Assembly (NCBI RefSeq): GCF_032098525.1
Contig: NZ_CP134890.1
Location: forward strand, 1,736,001 to 1,800,000
Reading direction: 5' to 3'
Length of the DNA stretch: 64,000 bases
Origin: Flavobacterium sp. PMTSA4
GTDB lineage: Bacteria; Bacteroidota; Bacteroidia; Flavobacteriales; Flavobacteriaceae
The translations under genes were made by a program, and so were the position numbers. Below are positions 36,991 through 46,774 of the stretch, one piece after another (positions within the stretch are counted from its first letter, which is position 1; each line of letters starts with the position of its first letter). Under the pieces are notes generated by a model. It did not search any database, was not told where the DNA came from, and saw nothing but the letters and a program-made list of their open reading frames with translations.

Positions 36991-39141
36991 ATGTTTTTAA
37001 ATAAATTTCTACCTCTACTTTTATTTTTATTTATTTCTAAAAATGCCTTTGGGATGTTGATTTCAAAAAGTGATTTGAAATTACACATTAAAGACTCTAT
37101 AAAAACTCATCAAATTACATTTAATCAATTAAATGCAAACAATGTTGCTCCTATGCTGGATGCAACTGGCAACCAAATTTATTGTCCAGGAACAAGCATA
37201 AAAATTGTTACAGACATGACCATTGTTGATCCTGATGATATTGGAATTGATGCTATTTACATCCAAATTTCATCGGGTTATGTAAATGGCGAAGAGTTTT
37301 TAACTTTGACAGGTATTCATCCAACTATTAATTCTTCATGGAATGCAACTACTGGAACACTCTCTTTAACAGGAGTTTCAAGTCAGCCAACTTATATAGA
37401 TTTAATTGCGGCAATTAAAGATGTCACATTTAACTCAACCTCAAGCAACCCAAGCGGAATAAGAAACTTTTCAATTTCCGTTGGACAAGCTAATTATTTA
37501 CCTTCTAATGGTCATTATTATCTCTACATCCCGAATTTAGGAATCACTTGGACAGCTGCAAAAGTAGCTGCTGAAAACACAAACTATTATGGCTTGCAAG
37601 GTTATTTGGCAACATTAACATCTGCTGAAGAATCACAAATTGCTGGTGCACAAACTACAGGCGCAGGTTGGATTGGCGGAAGTGATGCAGAAACAGAAGG
37701 CGTTTGGAAATGGGTAACTGGTCCTGAAAACGGAACAATCTTTTGGAATGGTTTAGCAAATGGCTCAACTCCAAATTATGCATTTTGGAATACTGGTGAA
37801 CCCAATAGTGCAGGCGATGAAGATTATGCTCACATTACGGCAGTTGGAGTTGGAATTCTAGGTTCATGGAATGATTTGTCTAATAATGGAGATACGAGTG
37901 GAAACTATCAACCAAAAGGATACATTGTTGAATATGGCGGAATGTCTGGCGATCCTGTTTTAAATATTTCCACAAGTACAACTTTAACTATTCCGTCTAT
38001 TTTTCCTGTTAGTACTCAGTCAATTTGTGAAATGAATTCTATGACACTTAGTGCTAGTGCAACTAATGGTTCAATTAGCTGGTATGCTATTCCTTCTGGC
38101 GGAAGTCCTATTGCATTTGGCAATACATTTACAACTCCTGTTTTAACTTCAACTACAACATATTATTTAGATCCTTTCCCAACAGGTTGCACAACTGGAA
38201 TTAGAACTCCAATAACGGTAACGGTAATACAAAATCCACAATTATCCACAATCTCATCAATAATGATTTGCGAAAATAATTCTGCGAACTTATCTGCAAC
38301 AACGAATGTTGGTGTAATAAATTGGTTTACCTCTATTTCAAGCGCAACACCAATTGCAACTGGAAGTAATTTTACAACACCAATTATTAATCAAAATACT
38401 AGTTATTTTGTTGAAGCAAATAACAACAATTGTTTTTCACCAAGATTTGAAGTAACTATAATCACAAATGCAGTTCCAATACTTCCTGGAGATTTGACAA
38501 CAACTATTTGTCAAGGACAATCAATCCAATTGAATGCTGGAATTGCAGGAGAGAATTATCTTTGGTCAACTGGTGAATCAACCCAGACTATTACAGCTAC
38601 AATTAGCGGTCAATATAATGTAGTTGTAACCAATGCGTCAAACTGTTCGTCAACTAGAACATTTAATATTCAAGTTAATGAAATTCCAATAATTGATGAC
38701 GTAATTACAAATGAAGCTACAGTTACTATAACCACAACAAATACAGGAAATTTTGAATATTCAATTGATGGTATAAATTATCAAACTTCTCCCATTTTCT
38801 TGAATGTTCCTGGAGGAATTTATACTGCTTATGTAAACGAAATTAGTGGTTGTGGAAATGATTCTACTCTATTTGCAGTAATCTCGATACCTCACTTTTT
38901 TACTCCAAATAATGATGGTTATAACGATATTTGGACTATTAAAGGAATGTCAATCTATCCAAATGCAAGCGTCAAAATTTTTGATCGTTATGGAAAGTTG
39001 ATAACAATACTTAATCAATCTAATCCTTTTTGGAACGGCACTTTTAACGGAAAAATTCTTCCAGCAGATGATTATTGGTACAATGCAAAAATTGATGATA
39101 GTTTACCCGAACAAAAAGGTCATTTTGCTCTAAAACGATAA
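36991..39141 (+). CDS. C-type-lectin adhesin with gliding-type (type B) T9SS C-terminus
   Basis: 716 aa from ATG 36991; an open stretch back to 36940 has only a TTG and would spoil the signal peptide (MFLNKFLPLLLFLFI). Residues about 160-310 are a C-type-lectin-like domain (WTAAKVAAE; FWNTGEPNS; GYIVEYGG). Two or three Ig-like/PKD-type segments with Cys follow. The C-terminal 80 residues are the gliding-associated (TIGR04131-type) sorting domain: FFTPNNDGYNDIW, then FDRYGKLI and ADDYWYNA. It would be exported by T9SS and attached at the surface. Ligand unknown. Confidence 0.88.
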   Translation: MFLNKFLPLLLFLFISKNAFGMLISKSDLKLHIKDSIKTHQITFNQLNANNVAPMLDATGNQIYCPGTSIKIVTDMTIVDPDDIGIDAIYIQISSGYVNGEEFLTLTGIHPTINSSWNATTGTLSLTGVSSQPTYIDLIAAIKDVTFNSTSSNPSGIRNFSISVGQANYLPSNGHYYLYIPNLGITWTAAKVAAENTNYYGLQGYLATLTSAEESQIAGAQTTGAGWIGGSDAETEGVWKWVTGPENGTIFWNGLANGSTPNYAFWNTGEPNSAGDEDYAHITAVGVGILGSWNDLSNNGDTSGNYQPKGYIVEYGGMSGDPVLNISTSTTLTIPSIFPVSTQSICEMNSMTLSASATNGSISWYAIPSGGSPIAFGNTFTTPVLTSTTTYYLDPFPTGCTTGIRTPITVTVIQNPQLSTISSIMICENNSANLSATTNVGVINWFTSISSATPIATGSNFTTPIINQNTSYFVEANNNNCFSPRFEVTIITNAVPILPGDLTTTICQGQSIQLNAGIAGENYLWSTGESTQTITATISGQYNVVVTNASNCSSTRTFNIQVNEIPIIDDVITNEATVTITTTNTGNFEYSIDGINYQTSPIFLNVPGGIYTAYVNEISGCGNDSTLFAVISIPHFFTPNNDGYNDIWTIKGMSIYPNASVKIFDRYGKLITILNQSNPFWNGTFNGKILPADDYWYNAKIDDSLPEQKGHFALKR

Positions 39142-39142
39142 T

Positions 39143-40276
39143 TTATTTTGAGGTTTTTCCTTGAATTTCGTTCAAAATAAACATATAATCTTCTTGACTT
39201 TTGATAAAATCTCGTTCGGTTACATCAATGATTAAAACGTTCAAGTCTTTTTGTGTTTTAATATAATCAAGATAACCATTGTTTATTTTTTCCAAATATT
39301 CGGCCGGAATTTCTTGTTCATAATCTCTTCCACGAGCTTTAATATTTTCTAAAAGTCGCTCGGTACTTTGATACAAATAAATATACAAATCAGGTTTTGG
39401 CATTTCTTTATAAATGATATCAAACATGGTTTTGTATAGCCTAAATTCATCTTCTGCAAGAGTAACTTTTGCAAAAATCAATGATTTAAAAATATGATAA
39501 TCGGCAACAATAAAATCTTTAAACAAGTCAAATTGTGCCAAATCATCAGCCGTTTGTTGGTATCTATCCGCCAAAAATGACATTTCTAAAGGAAATGCAT
39601 AACGGCTTTGGTCTTCATAAAATTTTGGCAAAAAAGGATTATCTGCAAAACGTTCTAAAACCGTTTTTGCATTAAAATCTTCCGCTAATTTATTAGATAA
39701 GGTCGTTTTTCCAGCACCAATATTTCCTTCGATAGCAATGTAATTAAAACTATTCAACGAAATTTTATGCAACGGATTTTCTAAAGTTTTTATGAATTTA
39801 CAATTCGCCTTATCTTCCGAAAGTACTACTAGTTCATGCAAATATTTCTGTAAAATAGGATGACGCCAATCTAAATTCAAATCGCGCATCGGAACCAAAA
39901 CAAACAAACGGTTTTGCATTTCAGGATGCGGCACTTTTAACTTTTCAGAATCAATAATTTCTTCATCAAAAGCAATAACATCAATATCGATAATTCTTGA
40001 TTGATAACCTTCTGCTTCTGTTCGAACTCTACCCAATTTTGTTTCTAAAGCTAAAACTTCTTCTAAAATTTGATTGGCCGCTTTTGCAGTATGCATCACT
40101 AAAGCACAATTATAGAACTTCTCGCTTTCAAAACCCCAAGCTGGCGTTTCGTATAACTTGGAAACTCGTATAACCGTTCCAATTTCATTCTGAATTTGTT
40201 GAATACAACGTTCAATATTTTCAAGTCGGTTGCCTTGATTACTGCCTAACGATAAAATGACTTGATGTTGCTTCAT
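39143..40276 (-). CDS. folK: FolK-deoxynucleoside kinase fusion
   Basis: 377 aa. Residues 1-160 are HPPK (FolK), which transfers pyrophosphate to 6-hydroxymethyl-dihydropterin in folate synthesis: SLGSNQGNRLENI, then RTEAEGYQSRIIDIDVI and VPHPEMQNR. Residues about 175-377 are a deoxynucleoside kinase-like domain with P-loop EGNIGAGKTT, a substrate ERF motif and the LID region RGRDYEQEI. The fusion is typical of Bacteroidota. It ends 1 bp from the convergent adhesin gene. Confidence 0.94.
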   Translation of the reverse strand: MKQHQVILSLGSNQGNRLENIERCIQQIQNEIGTVIRVSKLYETPAWGFESEKFYNCALVMHTAKAANQILEEVLALETKLGRVRTEAEGYQSRIIDIDVIAFDEEIIDSEKLKVPHPEMQNRLFVLVPMRDLNLDWRHPILQKYLHELVVLSEDKANCKFIKTLENPLHKISLNSFNYIAIEGNIGAGKTTLSNKLAEDFNAKTVLERFADNPFLPKFYEDQSRYAFPLEMSFLADRYQQTADDLAQFDLFKDFIVADYHIFKSLIFAKVTLAEDEFRLYKTMFDIIYKEMPKPDLYIYLYQSTERLLENIKARGRDYEQEIPAEYLEKINNGYLDYIKTQKDLNVLIIDVTERDFIKSQEDYMFILNEIQGKTSK

Positions 40277-40413
40277 AGGAAGTGCAAAATAAATAAAAGT
40301 TATTTAAGAATGCTATTCAAAAACCCGATGTGTTAATAACTATTCACATTAAATATTAAAATTTTGCAAACATATGGTCATAATTCTATAATGTATTTTA
40401 CATTTGATGGCAT

Positions 40414-40421
40414 TATCTTTG
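40414..40421 (+). promoter_or_regulatory. -7 promoter element (TATCTTTG) of the AsmA-like gene
   Basis: Exact TAnnTTTG, 32 bp before ATG 40454. It lies inside the longer open frame, which argues for the ATG as the true start. Confidence 0.6.
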
Positions 40422-40453
40422 TTAGGCAAATTATTGAATTTTATACTCAAATC

Positions 40454-43051
40454 ATGGTAAAGAAAATTTTAAAAATCGTTGGAATTGTATTGTTACTTTT
40501 AATCGTTTCTGCTTTTGCAATTCCTTATTTTTTCAAAGATCAAATTAAAGCCAAAATTGAAAAAACCATCAACGAAAAAGTAGATGCAAAAGTGGCTTTT
40601 GCTGATGCTGATTTGAGTTTGTTCAGAAACTTTCCAAATGCAAGTGTACGTGTTGAAAAGCTATCCATTATAAATAAAGCGCCTTTTGAAGGCGATACTT
40701 TGGTTGCTTTTGAAGAATTAAACCTTAAAATGTCCATCAAAGAATTATTTAAAGGCGAAGATGAACCAATCAATATTGACGGTATTTCATCAAAAAATGG
40801 TTTGATTAATATTATTTTCAACAAAGATGGGATTGGTAATTATGACATTGCTTTAAAAGACGACAAAGACAAAAAAGATGATGATAAAAGCAAACCAATG
40901 GCTTTTAAAATCAAAGAATACTCGGTTGAAAATTTCAGATTTCAGTACTATGACGAAGCTTCTAAAATGAAAATGGTTTTAGATTCTATAAATCACGAAG
41001 GAAAAGGCGATTTCGCCGCTTCTAAACTCGATTTGGACACCAAAACAACTGCAAAAGTTTCTTTGGACATGGACAAAGCCAATTATTTAAAAAATGTTGC
41101 CTTGTCTTTAGATGCTGTTCTTGGTATTGACATGGAGCAAAGCAAATATACTTTCAAAGAAAACAAAGCAAAAATCAACGAATTGCCTTTAGAATTCAAT
41201 GGTTTCATTCAAATGGTTGAAAATGGTCAGCTATATGATTTGACTTTTAAAACGCCAACTTCTTCCTTTAAAAATTTCTTAGGACTAATTCCGGCACAGT
41301 ATGCAACGAATATAAAAGATGTAAAAACCGAAGGCGATTTTACCGTAAATGGTTTTGCGAAAGGAACGTATACTGATACTACGATTCCAAAATTCAACAT
41401 CGAAATTGCTTCTAACAATGCTTCGTTTCAATATCCTAATTTGCCAAAATCGGTTCAGAACATCATGATTGATACCCGAATCATCAATGAAACTGGTGTA
41501 ATGAATGATACCTATGTAAATCTGGATAAATTATCATTCCGCATTGACCAAGATGTTTTTAACGCCAAAGCAAACATTAGAAACATTGCCGAAAACGCCT
41601 TGGTAAATGCCGATTTAAAAGGAACTATCAATCTTGGCAATGTTACTAAAGCTTATCCTGTGAAGTTAGACAAACCACTTTCGGGAATTTTGAAAGCCGA
41701 TGTAAAAACCGAATTCGACATGCAATCGGTAGAAAAAAGCGATTATGCACGAATTAAAAATGCTGGTAATATCGATTTGACTGGCTTTAATTATACTGAT
41801 GAAAACGGCAAAAAAATGGCTATCAGCAAAGCTGTTGTTGAGTTTAACCCAAGTCGTGTGAATTTGAAACAATTTAACGCTGTTACTGGAAAGAGTGATT
41901 TGGCTGTTAACGGTGTTCTAGAAAATTTCTATGGTTTTGTATTCAAAAACCAAGAGTTGAAAGGTGATTTTAACTTAAACTCCAATCAAATTGCGGTGGA
42001 TGATTTCATGACTACGAACGAACCAAAAGAAGGCGAAAAGAAACAAACCGAAGCTATGAAAATTCCAGCGTTCTTAAATTGTACACTTACCGCCAAAGCT
42101 AACACGGTTTTGTATGACAATTTAACTTTGAGAGATGTTTCGGGAAAACTAATCATTAAAGACCAAAAAGTAACGCTTGAAAACGGAAAAACTAATATTT
42201 TCAATGGGTTAATTACGTTTAATGGCGATGTTTCTACCAAAGAAAAAACGCCTAAATTCAATATGAATTTGGGGTTAAACAATGTTGATATTGCGCAAAC
42301 GTTTACCCAATTGGACATGATGAAAAAAATTGCTCCAATTGCAGGAATCATAAACGGAAAATTGAATTCTACCATTCATCTTAACGGAAATCTTGATGAA
42401 AAAGAAATGACTCCCGATTTAAAATCATTGACTGGAGATTTGCTAGGTCAATTACTTTCTACAACTGTAAATTCTAAAAATTCAACGTTGCTTTCTGCTT
42501 TAGACAGCAATTTGAATTTTATTGATTTGAACAAATTAAATCTAAACGATTTAAAAGCAGCGTTGACGTTTAAAGACGGAAAAGTAAACATCAAACCTTT
42601 TGACTTAAAATACCAAGATATTTCGGCAACCATTGGCGGAACACATGGTTTTGACCAATTGATGAATTATGATTTAAAATTAAATGTTCCTGCCAAATAT
42701 TTAGGAACCGAAGTCAACAATTTAATTGCAAAACTAACGCCTGCCGATGCTAATAAAGTAGAAAGCGTGCCTATCAATGCAATGCTGACAGGTAGTTTTT
42801 CGAATCCAAAAGTTTCAACCGACGTAAAACAAGCCACTACAAATTTGGTTACGAATTTGGTAAAACAACAAAAAGACAAATTGGTTAATAATACCAAAGA
42901 CGCGTTGAACGATGTGATTTCAAACGTTACAAAACCAAAAACCGATAGTACCAAAACCGATGTCAAAACCGATGTGAAAGACAAAGCAACTGGCTTAATT
43001 AAAGGTTTGCTTGGCGGCAAGAAAAAAGAAGAACCCAAAAAAACTGAATAA
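40454..43051 (+). CDS. AsmA-family envelope protein
   Basis: 865 aa from ATG 40454. The frame is open from a TTG at 40364, but a promoter lies between and the ATG gives a proper N-terminal membrane helix (IVGIVLLLLIVSAFAIPYFF). The rest is a long beta-rich periplasmic region of AsmA/TamB-like type, with an AsmA_2-like segment toward the C-terminus and a Lys-rich disordered tail. Relatives are bridge-like lipid-transport proteins or modulators of outer-membrane assembly. A strong terminator follows. Confidence 0.85.
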   Translation: MVKKILKIVGIVLLLLIVSAFAIPYFFKDQIKAKIEKTINEKVDAKVAFADADLSLFRNFPNASVRVEKLSIINKAPFEGDTLVAFEELNLKMSIKELFKGEDEPINIDGISSKNGLINIIFNKDGIGNYDIALKDDKDKKDDDKSKPMAFKIKEYSVENFRFQYYDEASKMKMVLDSINHEGKGDFAASKLDLDTKTTAKVSLDMDKANYLKNVALSLDAVLGIDMEQSKYTFKENKAKINELPLEFNGFIQMVENGQLYDLTFKTPTSSFKNFLGLIPAQYATNIKDVKTEGDFTVNGFAKGTYTDTTIPKFNIEIASNNASFQYPNLPKSVQNIMIDTRIINETGVMNDTYVNLDKLSFRIDQDVFNAKANIRNIAENALVNADLKGTINLGNVTKAYPVKLDKPLSGILKADVKTEFDMQSVEKSDYARIKNAGNIDLTGFNYTDENGKKMAISKAVVEFNPSRVNLKQFNAVTGKSDLAVNGVLENFYGFVFKNQELKGDFNLNSNQIAVDDFMTTNEPKEGEKKQTEAMKIPAFLNCTLTAKANTVLYDNLTLRDVSGKLIIKDQKVTLENGKTNIFNGLITFNGDVSTKEKTPKFNMNLGLNNVDIAQTFTQLDMMKKIAPIAGIINGKLNSTIHLNGNLDEKEMTPDLKSLTGDLLGQLLSTTVNSKNSTLLSALDSNLNFIDLNKLNLNDLKAALTFKDGKVNIKPFDLKYQDISATIGGTHGFDQLMNYDLKLNVPAKYLGTEVNNLIAKLTPADANKVESVPINAMLTGSFSNPKVSTDVKQATTNLVTNLVKQQKDKLVNNTKDALNDVISNVTKPKTDSTKTDVKTDVKDKATGLIKGLLGGKKKEEPKKTE

Positions 43052-43055
43052 TCCC

Positions 43056-43088
43056 AATCCCTTTTAGAAATTCTAAAAGGGATTTTTT
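43056..43088 (+). terminator. terminator after the AsmA-like gene
   Basis: AATCCCTTTTAGAA / TTCTAAAAGGGATT hairpin then seven T. Confidence 0.9.
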
Positions 43089-43114
43089 TATCAACAATAA
43101 TTAAGGAAAAAATG

Positions 43115-43199
43115 CTTAATTAAGATAAGTAGTCCTTAATTAAGAAAAAATTCCTTAATTAAGCTAGTAGCTCCTTAATTAAGACATCTACTTCTTAAT
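43115..43199. repeat. 20-bp tandem array with CTTAATTAAG palindromes
   Basis: CTTAATTAAG at 43115, 43135, 43154 and 43174 and a partial copy at 43194: period 19-20 bp. The 10-bp palindrome is constant, while the intervening bases vary apart from a frequent preceding TC. Confidence 0.85.
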
Positions 43200-43204
43200 T
43201 TGAA

Positions 43205-43411
43205 GTTATTTACTTAATCAAACAAGTTCTGAACCTCAACGACGAGGTTATTAACTTCAATGACGAGGCTTTTTACTTCGCAGAAGAAGTTCTTAACTTC
43301 AACGAAGAAGTTATTTGCTTCAACGACGAGGCTTTTTACTTCAACAACGAGGTTCTGAAGTTCAACGGAGAGGTTAATAACCTGAACGGTGATGTTTTTT
43401 ACCTCGTTTGA
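43205..43411. repeat. 21-bp tandem array, ten units
   Basis: Units of exactly 21 bp start at 43205, 43226, 43247, 43268, 43289, 43310, 43331, 43352, 43373 and 43394 (last incomplete). Consensus is GTTxTTAACTTCAACGACGAG. Both strands stay open as 7-residue repeats; the minus-strand frame (NLVVEVK type) is in register with the DUF2797 gene just beyond its stop codon. The gap between the AsmA and DUF2797 genes holds only this and the 20-bp array. Confidence 0.9.
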
Positions 43412-43417
43412 AAAATT

Positions 43418-44212
43418 TTAAACCGAAAGTTTCACAACATAACCTTCGTAGGTGCGAACATTAAAGACCGTTCCGTCTTCAAAAAGTAAATATTGCCCTT
43501 TAATACCGGTTAGTTTCCCCGTAAAATTGGCTGTTTTATCTAAATTTAAACTGTTCACTTTTTTCGGATACTGCAACACTGGGAATTTGAGTTCGTATAA
43601 ATCTTCTTTTTCGGGATGAAAATATTCTTGCACTTCATTGGGTAAAAAAGATTTTAATTTTGAACGTTCAGCAATCAAATCCATATCGGGAACTTCATTT
43701 TTAAGCATTTTTTGCCAGTTGGTTTTGTCGGCAAAATGGTCTTTGAGCGCAACCTCAGTAATTCCGGCTAAATAACGATTAGGAACTTCCACAATCGGAA
43801 TGGCTTGTACCGCGCCTTGGTCAATCCAACGGGTTGGAACTTGCGTTTTTCGGGTAACACCAACTTTCACTTCGCTAGATAAAGCCAAATAAACAATATG
43901 CGGTTGCAATTGTACTCTTTTTTCGTATTCTAAATCTCGGTCTTCAATATCAAGATGTGCTGTTGAAAGTTCGGGTTTCATAATCCAATCGCCAGCCGCA
44001 GCCGAACTCATAAAACAATCGTAACAAAATCCTTGACGAAAAATCTTTTTCTTTTTTCCACAATTCAAACATTGATAGCCAACGAAATTTATTTCTAGCG
44101 ATTTGTCTAATAATTGATTGAGGTTCAAAAAACTGTTTTCAAACACCAGATAATATTGAATTGGCGCTTGAAATTCGGTTTGCATTTTGGTTAAAACTCC
44201 TTCGTAAGTCAT
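43418..44212 (-). CDS. DUF2797 family protein
   Basis: 264 aa from the ATG at 44212 (MTYEGVLTKMQTE), the usual family start; an upstream in-frame ATG at 44287 would add 25 atypical residues. Near residue 50, CLNCGKKKKIFRQGFCYDCF is a four-Cys zinc motif. Later, SSEVKVGVTRKTQVPTRWIDQGA is reminiscent of a GIY-YIG-like core. Function unknown. The 21-bp array begins 6 bp after its stop. Confidence 0.88.
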   Translation of the reverse strand: MTYEGVLTKMQTEFQAPIQYYLVFENSFLNLNQLLDKSLEINFVGYQCLNCGKKKKIFRQGFCYDCFMSSAAAGDWIMKPELSTAHLDIEDRDLEYEKRVQLQPHIVYLALSSEVKVGVTRKTQVPTRWIDQGAVQAIPIVEVPNRYLAGITEVALKDHFADKTNWQKMLKNEVPDMDLIAERSKLKSFLPNEVQEYFHPEKEDLYELKFPVLQYPKKVNSLNLDKTANFTGKLTGIKGQYLLFEDGTVFNVRTYEGYVVKLSV

Positions 44213-44241
44213 TTTAAATGGTTGTATTAAGGTTTTTTTGC

Positions 44242-44249
44242 TATTTTTG
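44242..44249 (+). promoter_or_regulatory. -7 promoter element (TATTTTTG) of the GH3 gene
   Basis: Exact TAnnTTTG, 47 bp before ATG 44297, in the divergent gap. Confidence 0.5.
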
Positions 44250-44296
44250 GTAAAGTTATAATTCGCAATTGGTAAATCATAATCCATAATAAAAAA

Positions 44297-45823
44297 ATGC
44301 CATTTCCAATCATCAATTCAATTGCTTCGTGGGTTTTGAAACAGCGCATTCATCAGATTGAGTTGTTTCTAAAATATCCGAATGAAGTTCAGAATGAATT
44401 GCTGATGAATTTAATTCGCAACTGCGAAGAAACGGTTGTTGGAAAAAAATACGATTTCAATTCAGTTAAAAATTATAACACTTTTGCCGAAAGAGTTCCG
44501 GTTTCTACTTATGAAGATTTAGAACCAATGATTGAGCTAACGCGAAAAGGAGCGCAAAATGTTTTTTGGCACAAACCTATCAAATGGTTTGCAAAATCTA
44601 GCGGAACTACCAATGCAAAAAGTAAATTCATTCCGGTTAGCGAAACCGCTTTGATGGATTGTCATTACAAAGGCAGCAAAGATTTGCTGTGCATGTATTT
44701 GAACAATAATGAAGATTCTGAATTGTTTTTGGGCAAAAGTTTACGCCTTGGTGGAAGTTCTCAAATCTATGAAAACAACAAAACGTATTTTGGCGATTTA
44801 TCGGCAATACTGATTGAAAACATGCCAATTTGGGCAGAATTCAGCAGTACGCCAAGCAGTAGAATTTCATTAATGAGCGAATGGGAAGAAAAATTAACTG
44901 CCATAATTAATGAAACTAAAGCCGAAAATGTAACCAGTTTTGCAGGTGTTCCTTCTTGGATGTTGGTGTTGTTAAACCGAATTCTAACCGAAACTGGCAA
45001 AGAAAATCTTTATGAATTGTGGCCAAATTTAGAAGTATATTTTCACGGCGGAGTAAGTTTTGAACCTTATCGCGACCAATACAATAAAATTTTACCTAAT
45101 TCGAATTTTAAATATTACGAAATATACAACGCTTCCGAAGGATTTTTTGCCATTCAGGATTTGAACGATAGCAATGATTTATTGTTGATGCTGGATTATG
45201 GAATTTTCTACGAATTTATTCCGATGGATACTTTTGGCACCGAAAATCAAAAAATTATTCGCCTTTCAGAAGTTGAATTGTATAAAAACTACGCCATTGT
45301 GATTACAACCAACTCGGGTTTATGGCGCTATATGATTGGCGATACCGTTCGATTTACATCGTTGAATCCATACAGAATAAGAGTTTCGGGAAGAACCAAA
45401 CACTATATTAATGTTTTTGGTGAAGAATTGATGGTAGAAAACACCGATAAAGCCATTGCCAAAACTTGTTCAGAATTGAACTGTGATGTGAAAGATTATA
45501 CCGTTGCTCCTATTTTTATGAAAGGAAAAGAAAAAGGTGCGCACGAATGGATGGTTGAATTTAACAAACATCCAGATGATATAAAATCATTTCAAAAATT
45601 ACTAGACGAAAACCTTCAAGCCATTAACTCTGACTACGAAGCTAAACGCTACAAAAACATGACATTGAACAATTTGAAAGTCAATGTTGCCCGCGAAAAT
45701 TTGTTTTACGATTGGCTGAAAGAAAACAATAAATTAGGCGGACAACACAAAATACCAAGACTTTCAAACGAACGTGATTATTTGGAACAATTGAAAAACA
45801 TGATGGTAGAAATACCAAAATAA
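44297..45823 (+). CDS. GH3-family acyl-adenylate/amide synthetase-like protein
   Basis: 508 aa. Belongs to the GH3 branch of the ANL superfamily: ATP-site WFAKSSGTTNAKSKFIP, the second motif YEIYNASEGFFA and the C-terminal hinge YMIGDTVRF. Plant GH3 enzymes conjugate amino acids to hormones; the substrate of the bacterial members is unknown. It is followed after 6 bp by a lipoprotein gene. Confidence 0.92.
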   Translation: MPFPIINSIASWVLKQRIHQIELFLKYPNEVQNELLMNLIRNCEETVVGKKYDFNSVKNYNTFAERVPVSTYEDLEPMIELTRKGAQNVFWHKPIKWFAKSSGTTNAKSKFIPVSETALMDCHYKGSKDLLCMYLNNNEDSELFLGKSLRLGGSSQIYENNKTYFGDLSAILIENMPIWAEFSSTPSSRISLMSEWEEKLTAIINETKAENVTSFAGVPSWMLVLLNRILTETGKENLYELWPNLEVYFHGGVSFEPYRDQYNKILPNSNFKYYEIYNASEGFFAIQDLNDSNDLLLMLDYGIFYEFIPMDTFGTENQKIIRLSEVELYKNYAIVITTNSGLWRYMIGDTVRFTSLNPYRIRVSGRTKHYINVFGEELMVENTDKAIAKTCSELNCDVKDYTVAPIFMKGKEKGAHEWMVEFNKHPDDIKSFQKLLDENLQAINSDYEAKRYKNMTLNNLKVNVARENLFYDWLKENNKLGGQHKIPRLSNERDYLEQLKNMMVEIPK

Positions 45824-45829
45824 ACTGCT

Positions 45830-46447
45830 ATGAATAAAAAATTCATATTAGTATTGATAATCTTTATTGTTTCAATTTTTTCATGTGAAAAGAACAAGAC
45901 AAATAACTCTATAAAAAGTAAAAAAGAATTTAAATCAAAATCAGATTCAATCAAATATCTAAACTATATTAATCTAATTGAATTAGGAAATGGCACTATT
46001 GATAGATACATTGTTGTTAATGTGAAAAATTTAAATACTGGAGAAAAGAAAGAAATATGTACTTATAGCGGGTTTTTGGATTATGCTTTAGAAGTCGAAA
46101 ATAAAAATGATAAAATACAACAACAAATTCGGAATAAAGAACGCTATTTTGAGTTCAAAGATACGGCTGCATTAAATAACATAGGCTTTTATTCATATAG
46201 TATTGATGAATTAAAAGATTATGAGAAAAAAATAAATTTTGATTCAATTTTAGTTAAGCTATCAAAAAAAGAGTATACTGGAATGGAATTTGGGAAAAAC
46301 CATAACGAATTAAATATGTTTGCTCATTTACTATTTAACAAAGGAATTTTAAGTCAACATTATTCATGTTATTGTATGTTCCAAATAATTGATGAGAATT
46401 ACATCAATGATAGAAAAAAAGAAATTAAACGATTTGAAAAAGAATAA
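45830..46447 (+). CDS. lipoprotein of unknown function
   Basis: 205 aa. Lipoprotein signal IIFIVSIFSC (Cys19). The mature part is charged and alpha/beta, without a recognised domain. It follows the GH3 gene by 6 bp and precedes a 46-aa lipoprotein; the AT content is higher than that of the GH3 gene. Confidence 0.75.
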   Translation: MNKKFILVLIIFIVSIFSCEKNKTNNSIKSKKEFKSKSDSIKYLNYINLIELGNGTIDRYIVVNVKNLNTGEKKEICTYSGFLDYALEVENKNDKIQQQIRNKERYFEFKDTAALNNIGFYSYSIDELKDYEKKINFDSILVKLSKKEYTGMEFGKNHNELNMFAHLLFNKGILSQHYSCYCMFQIIDENYINDRKKEIKRFEKE

Positions 46448-46459
46448 TATATTGTAGCT

Positions 46460-46600
46460 ATGAAAAAAATATTTGTATTACTAATCTTTTTAGGATTTCT
46501 CGCTTCTTGCGGTCCGCATAGAATGAAATGTGGTCCGGGAAGAAGATGTTTGGTTGAAATGCCAAAAGAAAAACCTGTTTTTGATAAAAATGTTGCTTGA
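46460..46600 (+). CDS. 46-aa lipoprotein
   Basis: Read from the sequence: MKKIFVLLIFLGFLASC, then a short mature part with two further Cys (MKCGPGRRCLVEMP). Lipobox FLASC. Small Gly/Pro/Arg lipoproteins like this are frequent in Flavobacteriia; function unknown. Confidence 0.7.
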   Translation: MKKIFVLLIFLGFLASCGPHRMKCGPGRRCLVEMPKEKPVFDKNVA

Positions 46601-46774
46601 TTTCATTTAATTGAAATCAAAATTATCCCTTGTTTATTTTTGAATTTACTACATTATTCATAATCAGCAGTGTATTTATTTGAATTTATAAAAAACTAAA
46701 AAATAGTTGATTTTGTTGTAACATATTGACTGATGAAAAGTCTTATGAGTAATCATCAATCAAATTAATCACAA

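Noticed and set aside
40364..40453. upstream extension of the AsmA-like protein
   Set aside because: It starts with TTG, and a TATCTTTG promoter element lies inside it.
41986..43038. minus-strand open frames of 129 and 123 aa
   Set aside because: They lie opposite the AsmA-like gene, with Phe/Ser/Val-rich composition and no motif; treated as shadows.
43205..43411. CRISPR array
   Set aside because: Units are 21 bp with no spacers and no cas genes nearby; it is a simple tandem repeat.
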